Shown here piece after piece: positions 7,976-17,034 of a stretch of 64,000 nt of DNA; position 1 is the first letter of the stretch; every line of letters starts with the position of its first letter. The DNA comes from Hymenobacter cellulosivorans. Its GTDB lineage: Bacteria > Bacteroidota > Bacteroidia > Cytophagales > Hymenobacteraceae. Under the pieces are notes generated by a model, which was not told where the DNA came from, did not search any database, and saw nothing but the letters and a program-made list of their open reading frames with translations. The translations under genes were made by a program, and so were the position numbers. Location of the stretch: NCBI RefSeq assembly GCF_022919135.1, contig NZ_CP095049.1, positions 744,001 to 808,000 of the forward strand, read 5' to 3'.

Positions 7976-9223
7976 TTACGGCGTGTTAATTACCACCTGC
8001 CCGCCTTCGGGCCGCTCGGCCGAGCGGTCCTTGAGCGTACCTAGCTCCTGCCCGACTTCGATAAAGGCCTGAATGGCCTTGTCGAGGTGGGCGCGGGTGT
8101 GGGCCGCCGAGAGCTGCACCCGGATGCGGGCCTGGCCCTTGGGTACCACCGGGAAGTAGAAGCCTACTACGTAGATGCCTTTGTCGAGCATTTTGGCGGC
8201 AAACTCCTGAGCCAGGCGGGCGTCGTAGAGCATGACGGGCACGATGGGGTGCTCGCCGGGCTTAATATCGAAGCCGGCCTCGGTCATCTTTTGGCGGAAG
8301 TACTTGGTGTTTTCTTCGAGCTGGTCGCGCAGCTTGGTGCTTTCGGTCAGCAGCTCCAGTACCCGCAGGGAGGCGCCCACAATGGCCGGGGCCAGGGTAT
8401 TGCTGAACAAGTACGGGCGGCTGCGCTGGCGCAGCATCTCGATGATTTCCTTGCGGCCCGAGGTGAAGCCGCCCATGGCCCCGCCCAGGGCTTTGCCCAG
8501 CGTGCCGGTGATGATGTCGACGCGGCCCAGCACGTCGCGGTACTCGTGGGTGCCGCGGCCGGTTTTGCCCAGAAAGCCCATCGAGTGGCACTCGTCAATC
8601 ATGACCAGGGCTTGGTACTTGTCGGCCAGGTCGCAGATTTTGTCGAGCTGGGCAATGGTGCCGTCCATGCTGAACGAGCCGTCGGTGACAATGATGCGGT
8701 GGCGGGTGCCTTTGGCCTGGGCATCCTGGAGCTGCTTTTCCAGGTCGTCCATGTCGTTGTGGTTGTAGCGGTAGCGCTGAGCCTTGCACAGGCGCACCCC
8801 GTCGATGATGCTAGCGTGGTTCAGGGCGTCGCTGATAATGGCGTCCTGCTCGTTGAAGAGTGGCTCGAACACGCCCCCGTTGGCGTCGAAGGCGGCGGCG
8901 TAGAGAATAGTATCCTCGGTGCCCAGGAACTCGGCCAGCTTGGCTTCCAGCTCCTTATGAATATCCTGGGTGCCGCAGATAAAGCGCACCGACGACATGC
9001 CGTAGCCGTGGGTGTCAATGGCTTCTTTGGCGGCTTTAATCACCTCGGGGTGTGAGGAAAGACCCAGGTAGTTGTTGGCGCAGAAGTTCAGCACCTCTCC
9101 CGCTTCATCGGTCCGGATTTCGGCGCCCTGGGCGGAGGTAATCACCCGCTCCTTCTTGAACAGGCCGTTGTCTTTGATTTCCTGAAGCTGCTGTTGCAGA
9201 TCGGGCTGGAGAGTGGTATACAT
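7976..9223 (-). CDS. kbl: Glycine C-acetyltransferase (2-amino-3-ketobutyrate CoA ligase)
   Basis: This PLP enzyme cleaves 2-amino-3-ketobutyrate with CoA into glycine and acetyl-CoA, the second step of threonine breakdown. The 415-residue protein shows NNYLGLS, the DECHSMG aspartate region and the PLP lysine in TLGKALGG followed by AMGGFTSG. The ATG at 9223 ([13 protein letters not shown]) was chosen because the longer open frame lacks family-like sequence. It diverges from tdh, the preceding enzyme of the pathway. A related 8-amino-7-oxononanoate synthase is less likely, given the tdh neighbour. Confidence 0.9.
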   Translation of the reverse strand: MYTTLQPDLQQQLQEIKDNGLFKKERVITSAQGAEIRTDEAGEVLNFCANNYLGLSSHPEVIKAAKEAIDTHGYGMSSVRFICGTQDIHKELEAKLAEFLGTEDTILYAAAFDANGGVFEPLFNEQDAIISDALNHASIIDGVRLCKAQRYRYNHNDMDDLEKQLQDAQAKGTRHRIIVTDGSFSMDGTIAQLDKICDLADKYQALVMIDECHSMGFLGKTGRGTHEYRDVLGRVDIITGTLGKALGGAMGGFTSGRKEIIEMLRQRSRPYLFSNTLAPAIVGASLRVLELLTESTKLRDQLEENTKYFRQKMTEAGFDIKPGEHPIVPVMLYDARLAQEFAAKMLDKGIYVVGFYFPVVPKGQARIRVQLSAAHTRAHLDKAIQAFIEVGQELGTLKDRSAERPEGGQVVINTP

Positions 9224-9225
9224 GC

Positions 9226-9273
9226 GGTGAAGTAGTGAGTTAGTGACTGAGTGAGTGGGATACGGCAAAAGTA
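9226..9273 (-). promoter_or_regulatory. kbl promoter -7 element and GTGAGTTAGTGA leader repeat
   Basis: On the minus strand 9273-9266 reads TACTTTTG, an exact TAnnTTTG. Between it and the ATG lies a low-complexity stretch built from GTGA/TTAGTGA words (9226-9260), so the repeat would be in the 5' untranslated region. No clear -33 TTG is seen. Confidence 0.45.
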
Positions 9274-9448
9274 CGGACTTCGGAGGTTCCGACTTTTTAT
9301 CATTTGTCATCCTGGTTGCGCCAGGGCAAAATCCTGTACCGGCAGGCAAGAAATTAGCCGCTAGCCACTTACCCGATTAGCCCTGACCCAAGCGACTTAC
9401 GTACCAGCTCAACGATGCCAGCGAAGCCGGAGTAAGCGCGCCGTGCGG

Positions 9449-9456
9449 TATCTTTG
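9449..9456 (+). promoter_or_regulatory. tdh promoter -7 element
   Basis: TATCTTTG matches TAnnTTTG exactly, 36 bases before the tdh ATG at 9492. A -33 TTG at normal spacing is not seen. Confidence 0.45.
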
Positions 9457-9491
9457 TGGCCCCCACCCCCACCCTCTTCCCTTAAGTCAAC

Positions 9492-10463
9492 ATGCACTCT
9501 ACTCCCAGCGACACCATCCTCGTTATTGGCGCCGGCGGCCAGCTTGGCCTCGAACTCACCCACGAACTGCGCCAGCGCTACGGTGCCTCCAACGTGGTAG
9601 CGGCCGACGTGCGGGCTCCCAAAGATGCTGCCACCCAGGAAAGCGGCCCTTTCGAGCTGCTCGACGTGCTGGACAAAAACCGCCTGGAAGAAGTAATGCG
9701 CCAGTACAAGCCCAAGCAGGTCTACCACTTGGCGGCCCTGCTCTCGGCCACGGCCGAGAAGAACCCCAAGTTTGGCTGGCAGCTCAACATGGACGGCCTG
9801 TTTCACGTGCTTGATGCCTCCGTCGACCTGGGTGTGCAGCGCGTGTACTGGCCCAGCAGCATTGCCGTCTTCGGCCCTGATACGCCCCGCGACAACACGC
9901 CCCAGCTTACCGTGATGAACCCCAACACGGTGTATGGCATCAGCAAGCTGGCCGGGGAGCAGTGGTGCGAGTGGTACTTCCGCAAGCACGGCCTCGACGT
10001 ACGCAGCCTGCGCTACCCTGGCCTGATCGGCTACAAGAGCCTGCCCGGCGGGGGCACCACCGATTACGCCGTCGACATTTACCACAAAGCCGTAGCGGGC
10101 CAGAACTACGAGTGTTTCCTGCAGGAAAACACCTACCTGCCGATGATGTACATGCCCGACGCACTGAAGGCTACCCTGGACCTGATGCACGCCCCGGCCG
10201 AGCAAATCAAGATTCGCAGCTCCTACAACCTGGGCGCCATGAGCTTCAGCCCCAAGGAAATTACGGCCAGCATCCAGCGCCACCTGCCCGACTTCCAGGT
10301 CAGCTACCAGCCCGACTCCCGCCAGCAGATTGCCGACTCCTGGCCCGCCAGCATCGACGACAGCCGCGCCCGCCAGGACTGGGGCTGGCAGCCCGACTTC
10401 GACCTCGACAAGATGACCCAGGACATGCTGCTCCATCTCAAGCAACAGCTCCAGCCGGCCTAG
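9492..10463 (+). CDS. tdh: L-threonine 3-dehydrogenase, SDR (epimerase-like) type
   Basis: This NAD-dependent extended SDR enzyme oxidises threonine to 2-amino-3-ketobutyrate. The 323-residue protein has the Rossmann GAGGQLG at about 13-19 and the catalytic pair Y-x3-K in YGISKLAGEQ. The stretch RYPGLIGY and GGGTTDYAVD is characteristic of the short-chain threonine dehydrogenases known from Flavobacterium, rather than sugar epimerases. It faces away from kbl, which performs the next step; this neighbour supports the assignment. A hairpin terminator follows at 10541. Confidence 0.87.
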   Translation: MHSTPSDTILVIGAGGQLGLELTHELRQRYGASNVVAADVRAPKDAATQESGPFELLDVLDKNRLEEVMRQYKPKQVYHLAALLSATAEKNPKFGWQLNMDGLFHVLDASVDLGVQRVYWPSSIAVFGPDTPRDNTPQLTVMNPNTVYGISKLAGEQWCEWYFRKHGLDVRSLRYPGLIGYKSLPGGGTTDYAVDIYHKAVAGQNYECFLQENTYLPMMYMPDALKATLDLMHAPAEQIKIRSSYNLGAMSFSPKEITASIQRHLPDFQVSYQPDSRQQIADSWPASIDDSRARQDWGWQPDFDLDKMTQDMLLHLKQQLQPA

Positions 10464-10477
10464 CCTTTCCATAGTAG

Positions 10478-10635
10478 TCATTCTGAGGCGCAGGCGAAAG
10501 ACCTTCCTCGCCTACCCTGCGCAGGTAGTACCAACACATAAAAGCCCTTTACCAGCGCATGGTAAAGGGCTTTTTACATTTACTAAGCCTTATCAGAACA
10601 TGTAGGCAGGTCCTTCGGCTGCGCCTCAGGATGAC
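10478..10635. repeat. Inverted repeat flanking a terminator (GTCATTCTGAGGCGCAG family)
   Basis: The left arm at 10478-10504 (GTCATTCTGAGGCGCAGG...) and the right arm at 10608-10635, read on the opposite strand (GGTCATCCTGAGGCGCAG...), are nearly the same sequence. The terminator hairpin at 10541-10575 sits between them. The same architecture occurs at 17187-17343. It looks like a mobile or REP-like intergenic element placed between convergent genes. Confidence 0.65.
10541..10575. terminator. Bidirectional terminator between tdh and terC
   Basis: AAAGCCCTTTACC and GGTAAAGGGCTTTTT form a stem with a short loop and T tracts on both strands. It can serve tdh (plus) and terC (minus). Confidence 0.85.
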
Positions 10636-10649
10636 CAATGAAAATACCC

Positions 10650-11465
10650 CTACCCTACTTGCTTCTTCTCTTCCGGCTTGCGCTTCGGAATCTTCGGAAT
10701 ATTCGCGTGCCGGGGCACGTTGAAGAGCCAGGACGTGATGAGCGGCACCACGAAAAAGCCCACTGTCAGCAGCGTAAGGCCCACATCTGCCACGTGCCCG
10801 CCCAAAAACACGCTAAACGGGTGCGTAGGTAGGTAATGCTCAAACAAGGACAGCATCAGCTTCAGGCCCAGCACCCCGATAACCAAAAAGGCCGCCGTTT
10901 CCAGAAACGGGTATTTGGCCATGAGCAGCACGAAAGCCTGGGCCACCAGGCGCATGGCCAAAATACCGATAAACACGCCCAGGCAAATCAGAATCAGGTT
11001 ATCGGTGAAGGCTACCACGGCAAACACGTTGTCGATGCTGAAGGCCAGGTCCATGAGCTCAATCAGGGCTACGGTGGCCCAGAACTTGCCAAACAGGCCC
11101 AAGGTGCGCTTGTAGAGCCAGCTTTTCTCCTTATCGATTTCCTCGCCGTCCTCATTGGTGCTGGAGCGCTTGGGCTTGAATTGGTTGTAGGCCAGATATA
11201 CCAAATAGAGGCCACCCAGCGGCTTCAAAAACCAGAACTCAATCAGGAAAGAGGCAAACAGGATGCAGAGCCCCCGGAACACGTAGGCCCCGATAATACC
11301 GTAGCGCAGGGCCTTCTGGCGCTGTTCCTTAGGCAAATCCCCGACCATCGTAGCCAGCACCGCCGCATTATCCACCGACAGCAGGCTCTCAATAATGACC
11401 AGGTTGCCGACAATAGCGGCGGCGGCTAACGGGTTATCAAGGATTTGTTGAACGTGTGCATTCAT
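10650..11465 (-). CDS. TerC/Alx family integral membrane protein
   Basis: The 271-residue inner-membrane protein belongs to the TerC family, linked in other bacteria to manganese export and tellurite resistance. It shows the family motif ESLLSVDNAAVLA near residue 26 and its second half-repeat MDLAFSIDNVFAVVAF near residue 138. The conserved acidic residues of both repeats are present. About seven to eight helices are visible, with a charged cytosolic loop (KRSSTNEDGEEIDKEKS) in the middle. The Lys-rich C-terminus is typical. A -7 element lies at 11538. Substrate specificity cannot be read here. Confidence 0.87.
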   Translation of the reverse strand: MNAHVQQILDNPLAAAAIVGNLVIIESLLSVDNAAVLATMVGDLPKEQRQKALRYGIIGAYVFRGLCILFASFLIEFWFLKPLGGLYLVYLAYNQFKPKRSSTNEDGEEIDKEKSWLYKRTLGLFGKFWATVALIELMDLAFSIDNVFAVVAFTDNLILICLGVFIGILAMRLVAQAFVLLMAKYPFLETAAFLVIGVLGLKLMLSLFEHYLPTHPFSVFLGGHVADVGLTLLTVGFFVVPLITSWLFNVPRHANIPKIPKRKPEEKKQVG

Positions 11466-11537
11466 AGCAGAAAGAAAGTAATACGCCGGGGGCGCTTCTG
11501 ATACGCGCCGCAGTAGCTACGCAGTTGCCGGTCCAAA

Positions 11538-11545
11538 CAAAGGTA
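11538..11545 (-). promoter_or_regulatory. terC promoter -7 element
   Basis: On the minus strand this reads TACCTTTG, an exact TAnnTTTG, 72 bases before the terC ATG. The nearest TTG upstream is 24 bases away, at the edge of the accepted range. Confidence 0.45.
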
Positions 11546-11576
11546 TACTGCCAAAATAAAACCTCCCACCAACGAA

Positions 11577-11610
11577 TAACTGACAACTACCAACTAACAA
11601 TTTCCCCGTA
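11577..11610. repeat. Single arm of the AACTGACAAC repeat
   Basis: AATAACTGACAACTACCAACTAACAA is built of the same words as the blocks at 2189 and 22004, here without an opposite arm. It lies about 40 bases upstream of the DUF3891 gene. Confidence 0.45.
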
Positions 11611-11646
11611 AGCCCGTCAGAACCTTCCGCGCACCACTTTGCTCCC

Positions 11647-12375
11647 ATGATTGTAAACCTAACCCCCGACGGCTGGCAGATTATCTACCAACAAGCTCAC
11701 GCCCTGCTGGCAGCCCAGCTAGCCTGGCAGTGGCAGCCCTTCGGCCCCACCGACCGGTGGGTGGGCCTGCTGGCTGCCATTGCTCAGCACGACGACGAGC
11801 AGGAACGCTGGGATGGGCACTACGGCCTGACGCCAGCCGGCGCCCCGGCCAACTTTACCATGAAGGATTTCTCCCTCGACCAAGCTACCGGCGTCATGCG
11901 GGCAGCCCGCTTCCAGGGCCAGTGGCGCAGCCTGCTCACCAGTATGCACCTGAGCTTCCTCTACGAAAGCCTGCGCGGCCAGCAACCGGAAATTGACCAG
12001 TTTCTCGACGAGCAGAAAGCCGGCCAGCAGCACTGGCGCCGGAGTCTGAAAGTCACGAAAGCCGAAGCCCAGCAAGCCTACGACCTGATGCAGTGGTGCG
12101 ACCGACTCAGCCTCATTCTCTGCCGGCAGGAGCTGCCCGAAATGGGCCGCCACCTCGAAATCAGCACCGGGCCCGACGGGCAGCGCCACGAGGTAGTCCA
12201 GCCCACTGCCGGTGGCCCGGTCACGGTGACGCCCTGGCCGTTTGCCACCAAGGAGTTTTCGGTGAGCGTGGAAGCCTGCCAGCTGCGCCAATTGCAGTTC
12301 AAAGACGATGAGGAATTGAGCCGCGCCCTGCGCGAAGCCCCCATCGTGACGCTGCGCTGGGATTTTGTGAAGTAA
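11647..12375 (+). CDS. DUF3891 family protein
   Basis: The 242-residue soluble protein matches DUF3891. Features are an N-terminal QIIYQQAHALLAAQLAWQW, then LLAAIAQHDDEQERWD with a His-Asp-Asp cluster near residue 47, HLSFLYESL, and a late WCDRLSLILCRQELP. The His/Asp pattern resembles metal-dependent HD-like phosphohydrolases, but this is an inference; the family has no proven activity. It ends four bases before the stop of the convergent lipoprotein gene. Confidence 0.8.
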   Translation: MIVNLTPDGWQIIYQQAHALLAAQLAWQWQPFGPTDRWVGLLAAIAQHDDEQERWDGHYGLTPAGAPANFTMKDFSLDQATGVMRAARFQGQWRSLLTSMHLSFLYESLRGQQPEIDQFLDEQKAGQQHWRRSLKVTKAEAQQAYDLMQWCDRLSLILCRQELPEMGRHLEISTGPDGQRHEVVQPTAGGPVTVTPWPFATKEFSVSVEACQLRQLQFKDDEELSRALREAPIVTLRWDFVK

Positions 12376-12379
12376 CCAA

Positions 12380-13216
12380 CTACTCCAGCCGGGCAATGGG
12401 CGTCGGGTTCTGCATTACGCCCGCGGGCACCGAGGTACGGGCCGTAATGTGGGCAAGGCGGCGGCCGTCTTTGCCGTCGGTGCGGTCGGCAGCCAGCTTT
12501 AGGGGGCCGTACTGCTGATACTCGGTCCAGCGGCGGCGGAAGGCGGGCTGGGCGTCGGTGGCTTTGGGGAAATAAGCCCACTCCTCCACCAGCTTGGTAC
12601 GGGGGCTCACGTACACCTCGTACTTATTGTCGGGCGTGACGCCCACGTTTTTGAAAGTCATGTTCAGCACCTCGGCTGGCGTGCCGTCCATGAGCTGACC
12701 CGCGCCTTTGTAAGTCAGCGTTACGCCCGAATCCTTGAGCTTGAAGGGCATCAGCAGCCACCAGGAGTTGTTGACCCAAATCGGGTACATCCGGTCGAGC
12801 AGTTTCTTGCCTTTCTCGGTGGTCGAAATATCCTGCCCCTTGCTGTAGGTGTGGCCCTGCTTGGTATTGAGGTTGTACACGGCTACCAGCGTGTCCTTCT
12901 GCCAGCGGAAGTCGCCGGTTTGCTTGTCCCAGAGCTGGTAGGAGCCATCCAGGAAATCCCAGCCCAGCAGGCGCGTCTGCTGCCAGGCCGCGTAGCCGCC
13001 CATGCTGTGCATTACCGTATCGGCCCAGGCCTGGGCGCGGGCGTCGGAGCCGGCTTGGTCAAAGCCTTGGGCGGCGGGGTAGCTAACCACGCTGCCTTGC
13101 TTGGCCGAGGCGCCGGCCGACAGGTTTTGGGTAGGACTACAGGACGTGTGGCTACTGAGCAGTAGCAGCATACCGGCACCGGGCAGCAGATTCAGGAAGA
13201 GGCGTGGGAAAGGCAT
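12380..13216 (-). CDS. Hypothetical lipoprotein (DUF6503-like)
   Basis: The 278-residue protein (ATG at 13216, MPFPRLFLNLLPG) has a signal peptide with lipobox LLLSSHTSC. The mature domain contains MGGYAAWQQTRLLGWDFLDGS, DKQTGDFRWQKDTL, WVNNSWWLLMPFKLKD, TPAEVLNMTFKNVG and a LxxDRTDGKDGRRLAHI tail. This is the beta-rich pattern of DUF6503-like envelope proteins in Bacteroidota, distantly like LolA folds. The ligand is unknown. The start at 13216 leaves 141 bases to the divergent BrkB gene. Confidence 0.72.
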   Translation of the reverse strand: MPFPRLFLNLLPGAGMLLLLSSHTSCSPTQNLSAGASAKQGSVVSYPAAQGFDQAGSDARAQAWADTVMHSMGGYAAWQQTRLLGWDFLDGSYQLWDKQTGDFRWQKDTLVAVYNLNTKQGHTYSKGQDISTTEKGKKLLDRMYPIWVNNSWWLLMPFKLKDSGVTLTYKGAGQLMDGTPAEVLNMTFKNVGVTPDNKYEVYVSPRTKLVEEWAYFPKATDAQPAFRRRWTEYQQYGPLKLAADRTDGKDGRRLAHITARTSVPAGVMQNPTPIARLE

Positions 13217-13357
13217 AGAACAGTGGTTGAGACGGGGCATTTGCGACCTGCCAAAGCTAGCAACTGTACGCAGACAAGATGGTTTCGGCTAGCTCAACCA
13301 AACGCCACTGCCATTAGCCCGTACTACCGCGTACGTATCCTTCCAGCTTTCCGCCCC

Positions 13358-14326
13358 ATGGCCACACACTACCGCTTCTCCGATATTGTCGGCATCCTCA
13401 AAACCACGGCCAGCGAGTTCATGACCAACAACTCGTTTCGGCACGCCGCCGCCCTATCCTACTACACTATTTTCTCCCTGCCGCCCCTGCTACTCATTGT
13501 CATTACGGTGGCCAGTTCCATGTATGGGGCCGAGGCCGTAACGGGTCAGGTATATGGGCAGATGCGGGGCTTTCTGGGCGCCGACTCGGCCAAGTTTCTG
13601 CAAGATTCCATTGCCGAGTTTACCAAGCAGCAGAAGAGTGGGGTAGCTTCTATCATCGGCATCGGGGCGCTGATCTTTGCAGCTACCACCTTTTTTGTCA
13701 CCCTGCAGGAAAGCATCAACGACATCTGGAACCTGAAGGTAAAGCCCCGCAACGGCATCTGGCAGTTTGTGCGCGACCGGCTCCTCTCCTTCGGCCTGAT
13801 CCTGAGCGTAGCTCTATTACTGCTTATTTCCTTCGTGGTCAGTGCCGTGCTGAGCGCCTTCACGGGCCAGCTGCAGCAGTGGTTTCCGGAAATCGGCGTA
13901 GTCGTTATTCGCCTTGTCGACTTCATTTTGTCGCTGGCCGTCACGTCCCTGCTTTTCGCCCTGATTTACCGCTTTCTGCCCGATGCCATTATCCGCTGGC
14001 GTGACGTGGGCATCGGCGCCTTTATTACGGCCTTACTCTTTGTACTGGGTAAGTTTCTGATTGCCTTCTACATCGCCAAGGCCGATCCGGGTTCCGCCTT
14101 CGGGGCCGCCGGCTCGGCCATTGTGCTGCTGGTATGGGTCAACTACTCGGCTCTCATCATCTTCTTCGGGGCCGAGTTTACCCAGGAGTTTGCTGATGCC
14201 TTCGGGCAGAAAGTACAGCCCAAGTCCCACGCTGTGCGCATCGAAACCCGGGAAGTGCCCGAGGGCGAAACCAAGGAGGAAATCAGCACCGGCCGCCCCC
14301 GCTCCACGGGCCGCTTCCGCAGCTAG
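13358..14326 (+). CDS. YihY/BrkB family membrane protein
   Basis: The 322-residue protein shows the family signature: a cytosolic start (IVGILKTTASEFM), NNSFRHAAALSYYTIFSLPPLLL, FGLILSVALLLLISF, a long FRDRL-type loop, and GSAIVLLVWVNYSALIIFFGAEFTQ near residue 265. Six transmembrane helices are visible. The ATG at 13358 (MATHYRFSD) was preferred over an in-frame upstream ATG at 13223, which overlaps the divergent gene. Older names such as RNase BN are not supported for this family. Its role is unclear, possibly transport or envelope biogenesis. Confidence 0.87.
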   Translation: MATHYRFSDIVGILKTTASEFMTNNSFRHAAALSYYTIFSLPPLLLIVITVASSMYGAEAVTGQVYGQMRGFLGADSAKFLQDSIAEFTKQQKSGVASIIGIGALIFAATTFFVTLQESINDIWNLKVKPRNGIWQFVRDRLLSFGLILSVALLLLISFVVSAVLSAFTGQLQQWFPEIGVVVIRLVDFILSLAVTSLLFALIYRFLPDAIIRWRDVGIGAFITALLFVLGKFLIAFYIAKADPGSAFGAAGSAIVLLVWVNYSALIIFFGAEFTQEFADAFGQKVQPKSHAVRIETREVPEGETKEEISTGRPRSTGRFRS

Positions 14327-14442
14327 CAGCGGCCGTAGCAGAAGGGCCGCTACTGCTTGGAACGGGTGGAATAATGGAGCTATACCAAACTGTCCAACTG
14401 ACGCGTTGCGGTAGTATCTCGTTCCCCCCTTTTCCCGGGCCA

Positions 14443-15102
14443 ATGAAACAGCTTGTCTTCCTTGCACTATGTAGCTTACTGGCAAGCTGCAACGATACGG
14501 CCGACGACGACGCAGAGCAGCCTTCCTCTGAGCCCACGGCTCTTTACCGGGTTACCTTCGAGGCCACCTGGAGCGCCGCTACCCACCCGGGCAATTACCC
14601 GGCCGGGGCCCATTTCTCCCCGCTTATCGGGGTTTCCCACACCCACGATGCGGGAGCTAGTCTGTTCCAGCCCTCTTTGCCCGCCAGCCCCGGCATCAAA
14701 AACATGGCCGAGCTGGGCAATAATACCGCCCTGCGTACCGAAATCAACACGCTCATTGCCCAGGGCAAAGCTTTCCGGCTGCTTGACGGCCGCACTGCCA
14801 CGGCCTCACCCGGCTCCCTCACCGACACCATCCGCCTGAGCCAGACCCACTCGGCCCTTTCGGTCGTCACGATGATAGCGCCCAGCCCCGACTGGTTTGC
14901 GGCCCTAACCGTTCACGACCTGTTCACGGGCCGCAGCTGGGCCGCCACGCGCCGCATTCCGGCCGTATTCTACGATGCCGGCACCGACAGCGGCCCCGAC
15001 TACACATCTGCTGACCAGCCTACTACCCCGGTAGGCGTCGTTCGGGAAGTCAACAGCCTGGCCCCGCCCCTGGGCTACTTCGTGCTGGAGCGCATCAAGT
15101 AA
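14443..15102 (+). CDS. Spondin-N domain lipoprotein
   Basis: The 219-residue protein starts with a lipoprotein signal (MKQLVFLALCSLLASC, ATG at 14443). The rest matches the spondin-N (reelin-like beta sandwich) domain: YRVTFEATWSAATHP, GAHFSPLIGVSHTHDA, a helix with IKNMAELGN, LSVVTMIAPSPDWF, and GTDSGPDYTSADQPT near the end. In bacteria these are secreted or surface proteins of unknown ligand, while F-spondin in animals binds extracellular matrix. The PSPDWF and GTDSGPDYTS motifs make the domain call strong. Confidence 0.85.
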   Translation: MKQLVFLALCSLLASCNDTADDDAEQPSSEPTALYRVTFEATWSAATHPGNYPAGAHFSPLIGVSHTHDAGASLFQPSLPASPGIKNMAELGNNTALRTEINTLIAQGKAFRLLDGRTATASPGSLTDTIRLSQTHSALSVVTMIAPSPDWFAALTVHDLFTGRSWAATRRIPAVFYDAGTDSGPDYTSADQPTTPVGVVREVNSLAPPLGYFVLERIK

Positions 15103-15157
15103 CGTCGTGCCTCCAAGCACCACAGTGCCGAAGAATTCATCGTACTTTTCGGCCCTT

Positions 15158-15868
15158 ATGAAACGTCTCTTTCCTTTGCTGCTAGGCAGTCTAGCTTATT
15201 GCGCCACGGCTCAGGCAGCCGCGCCCCTGGCTGGCGACACGCTGCGCGGGCAGCACCAGTTTATTCAAACAGTGAGTGCCACCATGTGTGAACGGCTCGA
15301 AGAAGAGGGCAAAGCCAAGCCCCTGAACTCCTTCTCGACGGTTGAGGCCCAACTGACCATTTCGCGTATCACAGAAAGCAGCATTCAGGCGCACACCGAA
15401 GAGCTGGGCGAGCTTATGGCCGCCAATAAGATCAGCTTACCGCGGAAAGTGCGCGAACGGCTGGGCGAGAATATCGTGGTGCATCTGCTGGAAAGCTGCC
15501 CGGCCGGGCAACAGTTGCTGATGGGCATCGTCCAGAATCAGTTTGGGGCCAAGCTTAGTATTAGCGCCGAGGAAAAGCCAGTCCTGCTGGTTGTTAGCAA
15601 TGACATCTGCCAGCGGCTCGATGCCGATAATGCCAGCCGGCCCATGGCCAGCCGCACCAGTAAGGAGCGGATGGATGCCTTTGCCGCCGCTATGCAAGGC
15701 GGGATGCTGAAGAATATGGAGCCCCTGGCCAATTTTTATGGCCTCGACAACATGCAAAAGAGCAAAGTGTCTGCCGCGCTGGGGCAGAAAATAGCGCTGC
15801 TTATTTCCCAGCAATGCCCCAGCTACATCTTGCGTCTGGGCCTCGACGCCATGACGAGCCGCAAGTAA
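15158..15868 (+). CDS. Hypothetical secreted protein with internal repeat
   Basis: The 236-residue protein has a signal peptide (MKRLFPLLLGSLAYCATAQA) and two related halves. Each half has a Cys-containing helix (ATMCERLEEEGKAKPLNS and NDICQRLDADNASRPMAS), a long helix, a start such as LGENIVVHLLESCP or LGQKIALLISQQCP, and a hydrophobic end. The four Cys sit at matching places and could form disulphides in the periplasm. I do not recognise a named family. A TACTTTTC sequence at 15142 resembles a -7 element. Confidence 0.68.
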   Translation: MKRLFPLLLGSLAYCATAQAAAPLAGDTLRGQHQFIQTVSATMCERLEEEGKAKPLNSFSTVEAQLTISRITESSIQAHTEELGELMAANKISLPRKVRERLGENIVVHLLESCPAGQQLLMGIVQNQFGAKLSISAEEKPVLLVVSNDICQRLDADNASRPMASRTSKERMDAFAAAMQGGMLKNMEPLANFYGLDNMQKSKVSAALGQKIALLISQQCPSYILRLGLDAMTSRK

Positions 15869-15890
15869 CTTCCATTTCGTTCTGTACCAG

Positions 15891-15924
15891 AAAGGCCGCA
15901 GCGGGTATCCGCTGCGGCCTTTCC
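15891..15924. terminator. Bidirectional terminator
   Basis: AAAGGCCGCAGCGG and CCGCTGCGGCCTTT form a perfect stem with a 6-base loop between the convergent gene at 15158 and rlmN. Confidence 0.85.
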
Positions 15925-15950
15925 TATTGATAAACTAGCCCGGCTGGCGC

Positions 15951-17021
15951 TTAGGCTACGTCGGCTTTTTCCTTCACGGCCAGCTGTCCGCAGGCCGCGT
16001 CAATGTCCTTGCCGCGGGAACGCCGAATGTTGGTTTGCACGCCGCGGTCGGCCAGGTACTTGTGGAAGGCCGTGATTTTGTCGGCTTCGGCGTTCTGGTA
16101 ACTGGCGTTTTCGATGGGGTTGTATTCAATCAAATTCACCTTGCAGGGCAGCCACTTCGAAATCTGGTACAGCTCGGCCGCGTCTTCCAGCGTGTCGTTG
16201 AAGTTCTCGAACACGATGTACTCGTAGGTGACTTTGCGGCCGGTTTTCTCGTGGTAGTACTGCAGCGCGTCCTTCAAAGCGGCCAGGGAGTTGGCCTCGT
16301 TGATGGGCATGATTTCGTTGCGCTTCACGTCGTTGGGCGCGTGCAGCGAGAGGGCCAGGTTGGCCTTCACGTCGTCGTCGGCCAGCTTCTTGATCATCTT
16401 GGCAATGCCGGCAGTGCTAATCGTGATGCGGCGTGGGGCCATATTCAGCCCGTCGGGGGCCGTGATGCGGCGCACACTCTCCACCACGTTGGCGTAGTTG
16501 AGCAGGGGCTCGCCCATGCCCATGTACACGATATTGGTGAGCGGCGTGCCGTATTGGGCCTCGCACTGCTCCCGGATGCGCACCACCTGGTCGTAGATTT
16601 CGGCCGCGTCCAGGTTGCGCTTGCGCTCCATGTAGCCCGTGGCGCAAAACTTACACGTCAGCGAGCAGCCCACCTGCGAGCTGATGCACGCCGTCATGCG
16701 CGTATCGTGCGGGATAAGCACGCCCTCCACGATGTTGCCATCGTGCAGGCGGAAGGCCGACTTGATGGTGCCGTCGTTCGAGAGCTGCTGATTCTGGACC
16801 GCCACGCCGTTGATAACGAAATGCTTGGCCAGCAGCTCGCGGGTCGAGAGGGAAATGTTGTTCATCTCCTCAAACGAGCCGGCGGTATTCTTCCACAGCC
16901 ATTCCAGCACCTGCTTGGCGCGGAAAGGTTTTTCGCCGTGCTCTACCATAAAGGCTTTGAGCTCATCGGGGGAGAGTTTGCGGATGTCGCGCTTGGAAAC
17001 AACGGGCAGGTCAATCATCAT
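15951..17021 (-). CDS. rlmN: 23S rRNA/tRNA adenine C2-methyltransferase RlmN
   Basis: This radical SAM enzyme methylates A2503 of 23S rRNA (and A37 of some tRNAs). The 356-residue protein carries the cluster-binding CxxxCxxC at C119, C123 and C126. It also has the methyl-carrier cysteines: C112 in ACISS, and one in the C-terminal ACGQL. GMGEPLLNY and the SAM-binding region (ISTAG) are in family order. The ATG at 17021 starts MMIDLP; a second ATG follows immediately. A -7 element is at 17027-17034. Confidence 0.95.
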   Translation of the reverse strand: MMIDLPVVSKRDIRKLSPDELKAFMVEHGEKPFRAKQVLEWLWKNTAGSFEEMNNISLSTRELLAKHFVINGVAVQNQQLSNDGTIKSAFRLHDGNIVEGVLIPHDTRMTACISSQVGCSLTCKFCATGYMERKRNLDAAEIYDQVVRIREQCEAQYGTPLTNIVYMGMGEPLLNYANVVESVRRITAPDGLNMAPRRITISTAGIAKMIKKLADDDVKANLALSLHAPNDVKRNEIMPINEANSLAALKDALQYYHEKTGRKVTYEYIVFENFNDTLEDAAELYQISKWLPCKVNLIEYNPIENASYQNAEADKITAFHKYLADRGVQTNIRRSRGKDIDAACGQLAVKEKADVA

Positions 17022-17026
17022 AACTG

Positions 17027-17034
17027 CAAAGATA
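17027..17034 (-). promoter_or_regulatory. rlmN promoter -7 element
   Basis: On the minus strand this reads TATCTTTG (TAnnTTTG), six bases before the rlmN ATG. The short distance would give a nearly leaderless message. Upstream on that strand (17040-17075) lie GTGATTTAGTGAG direct repeats. Confidence 0.45.
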
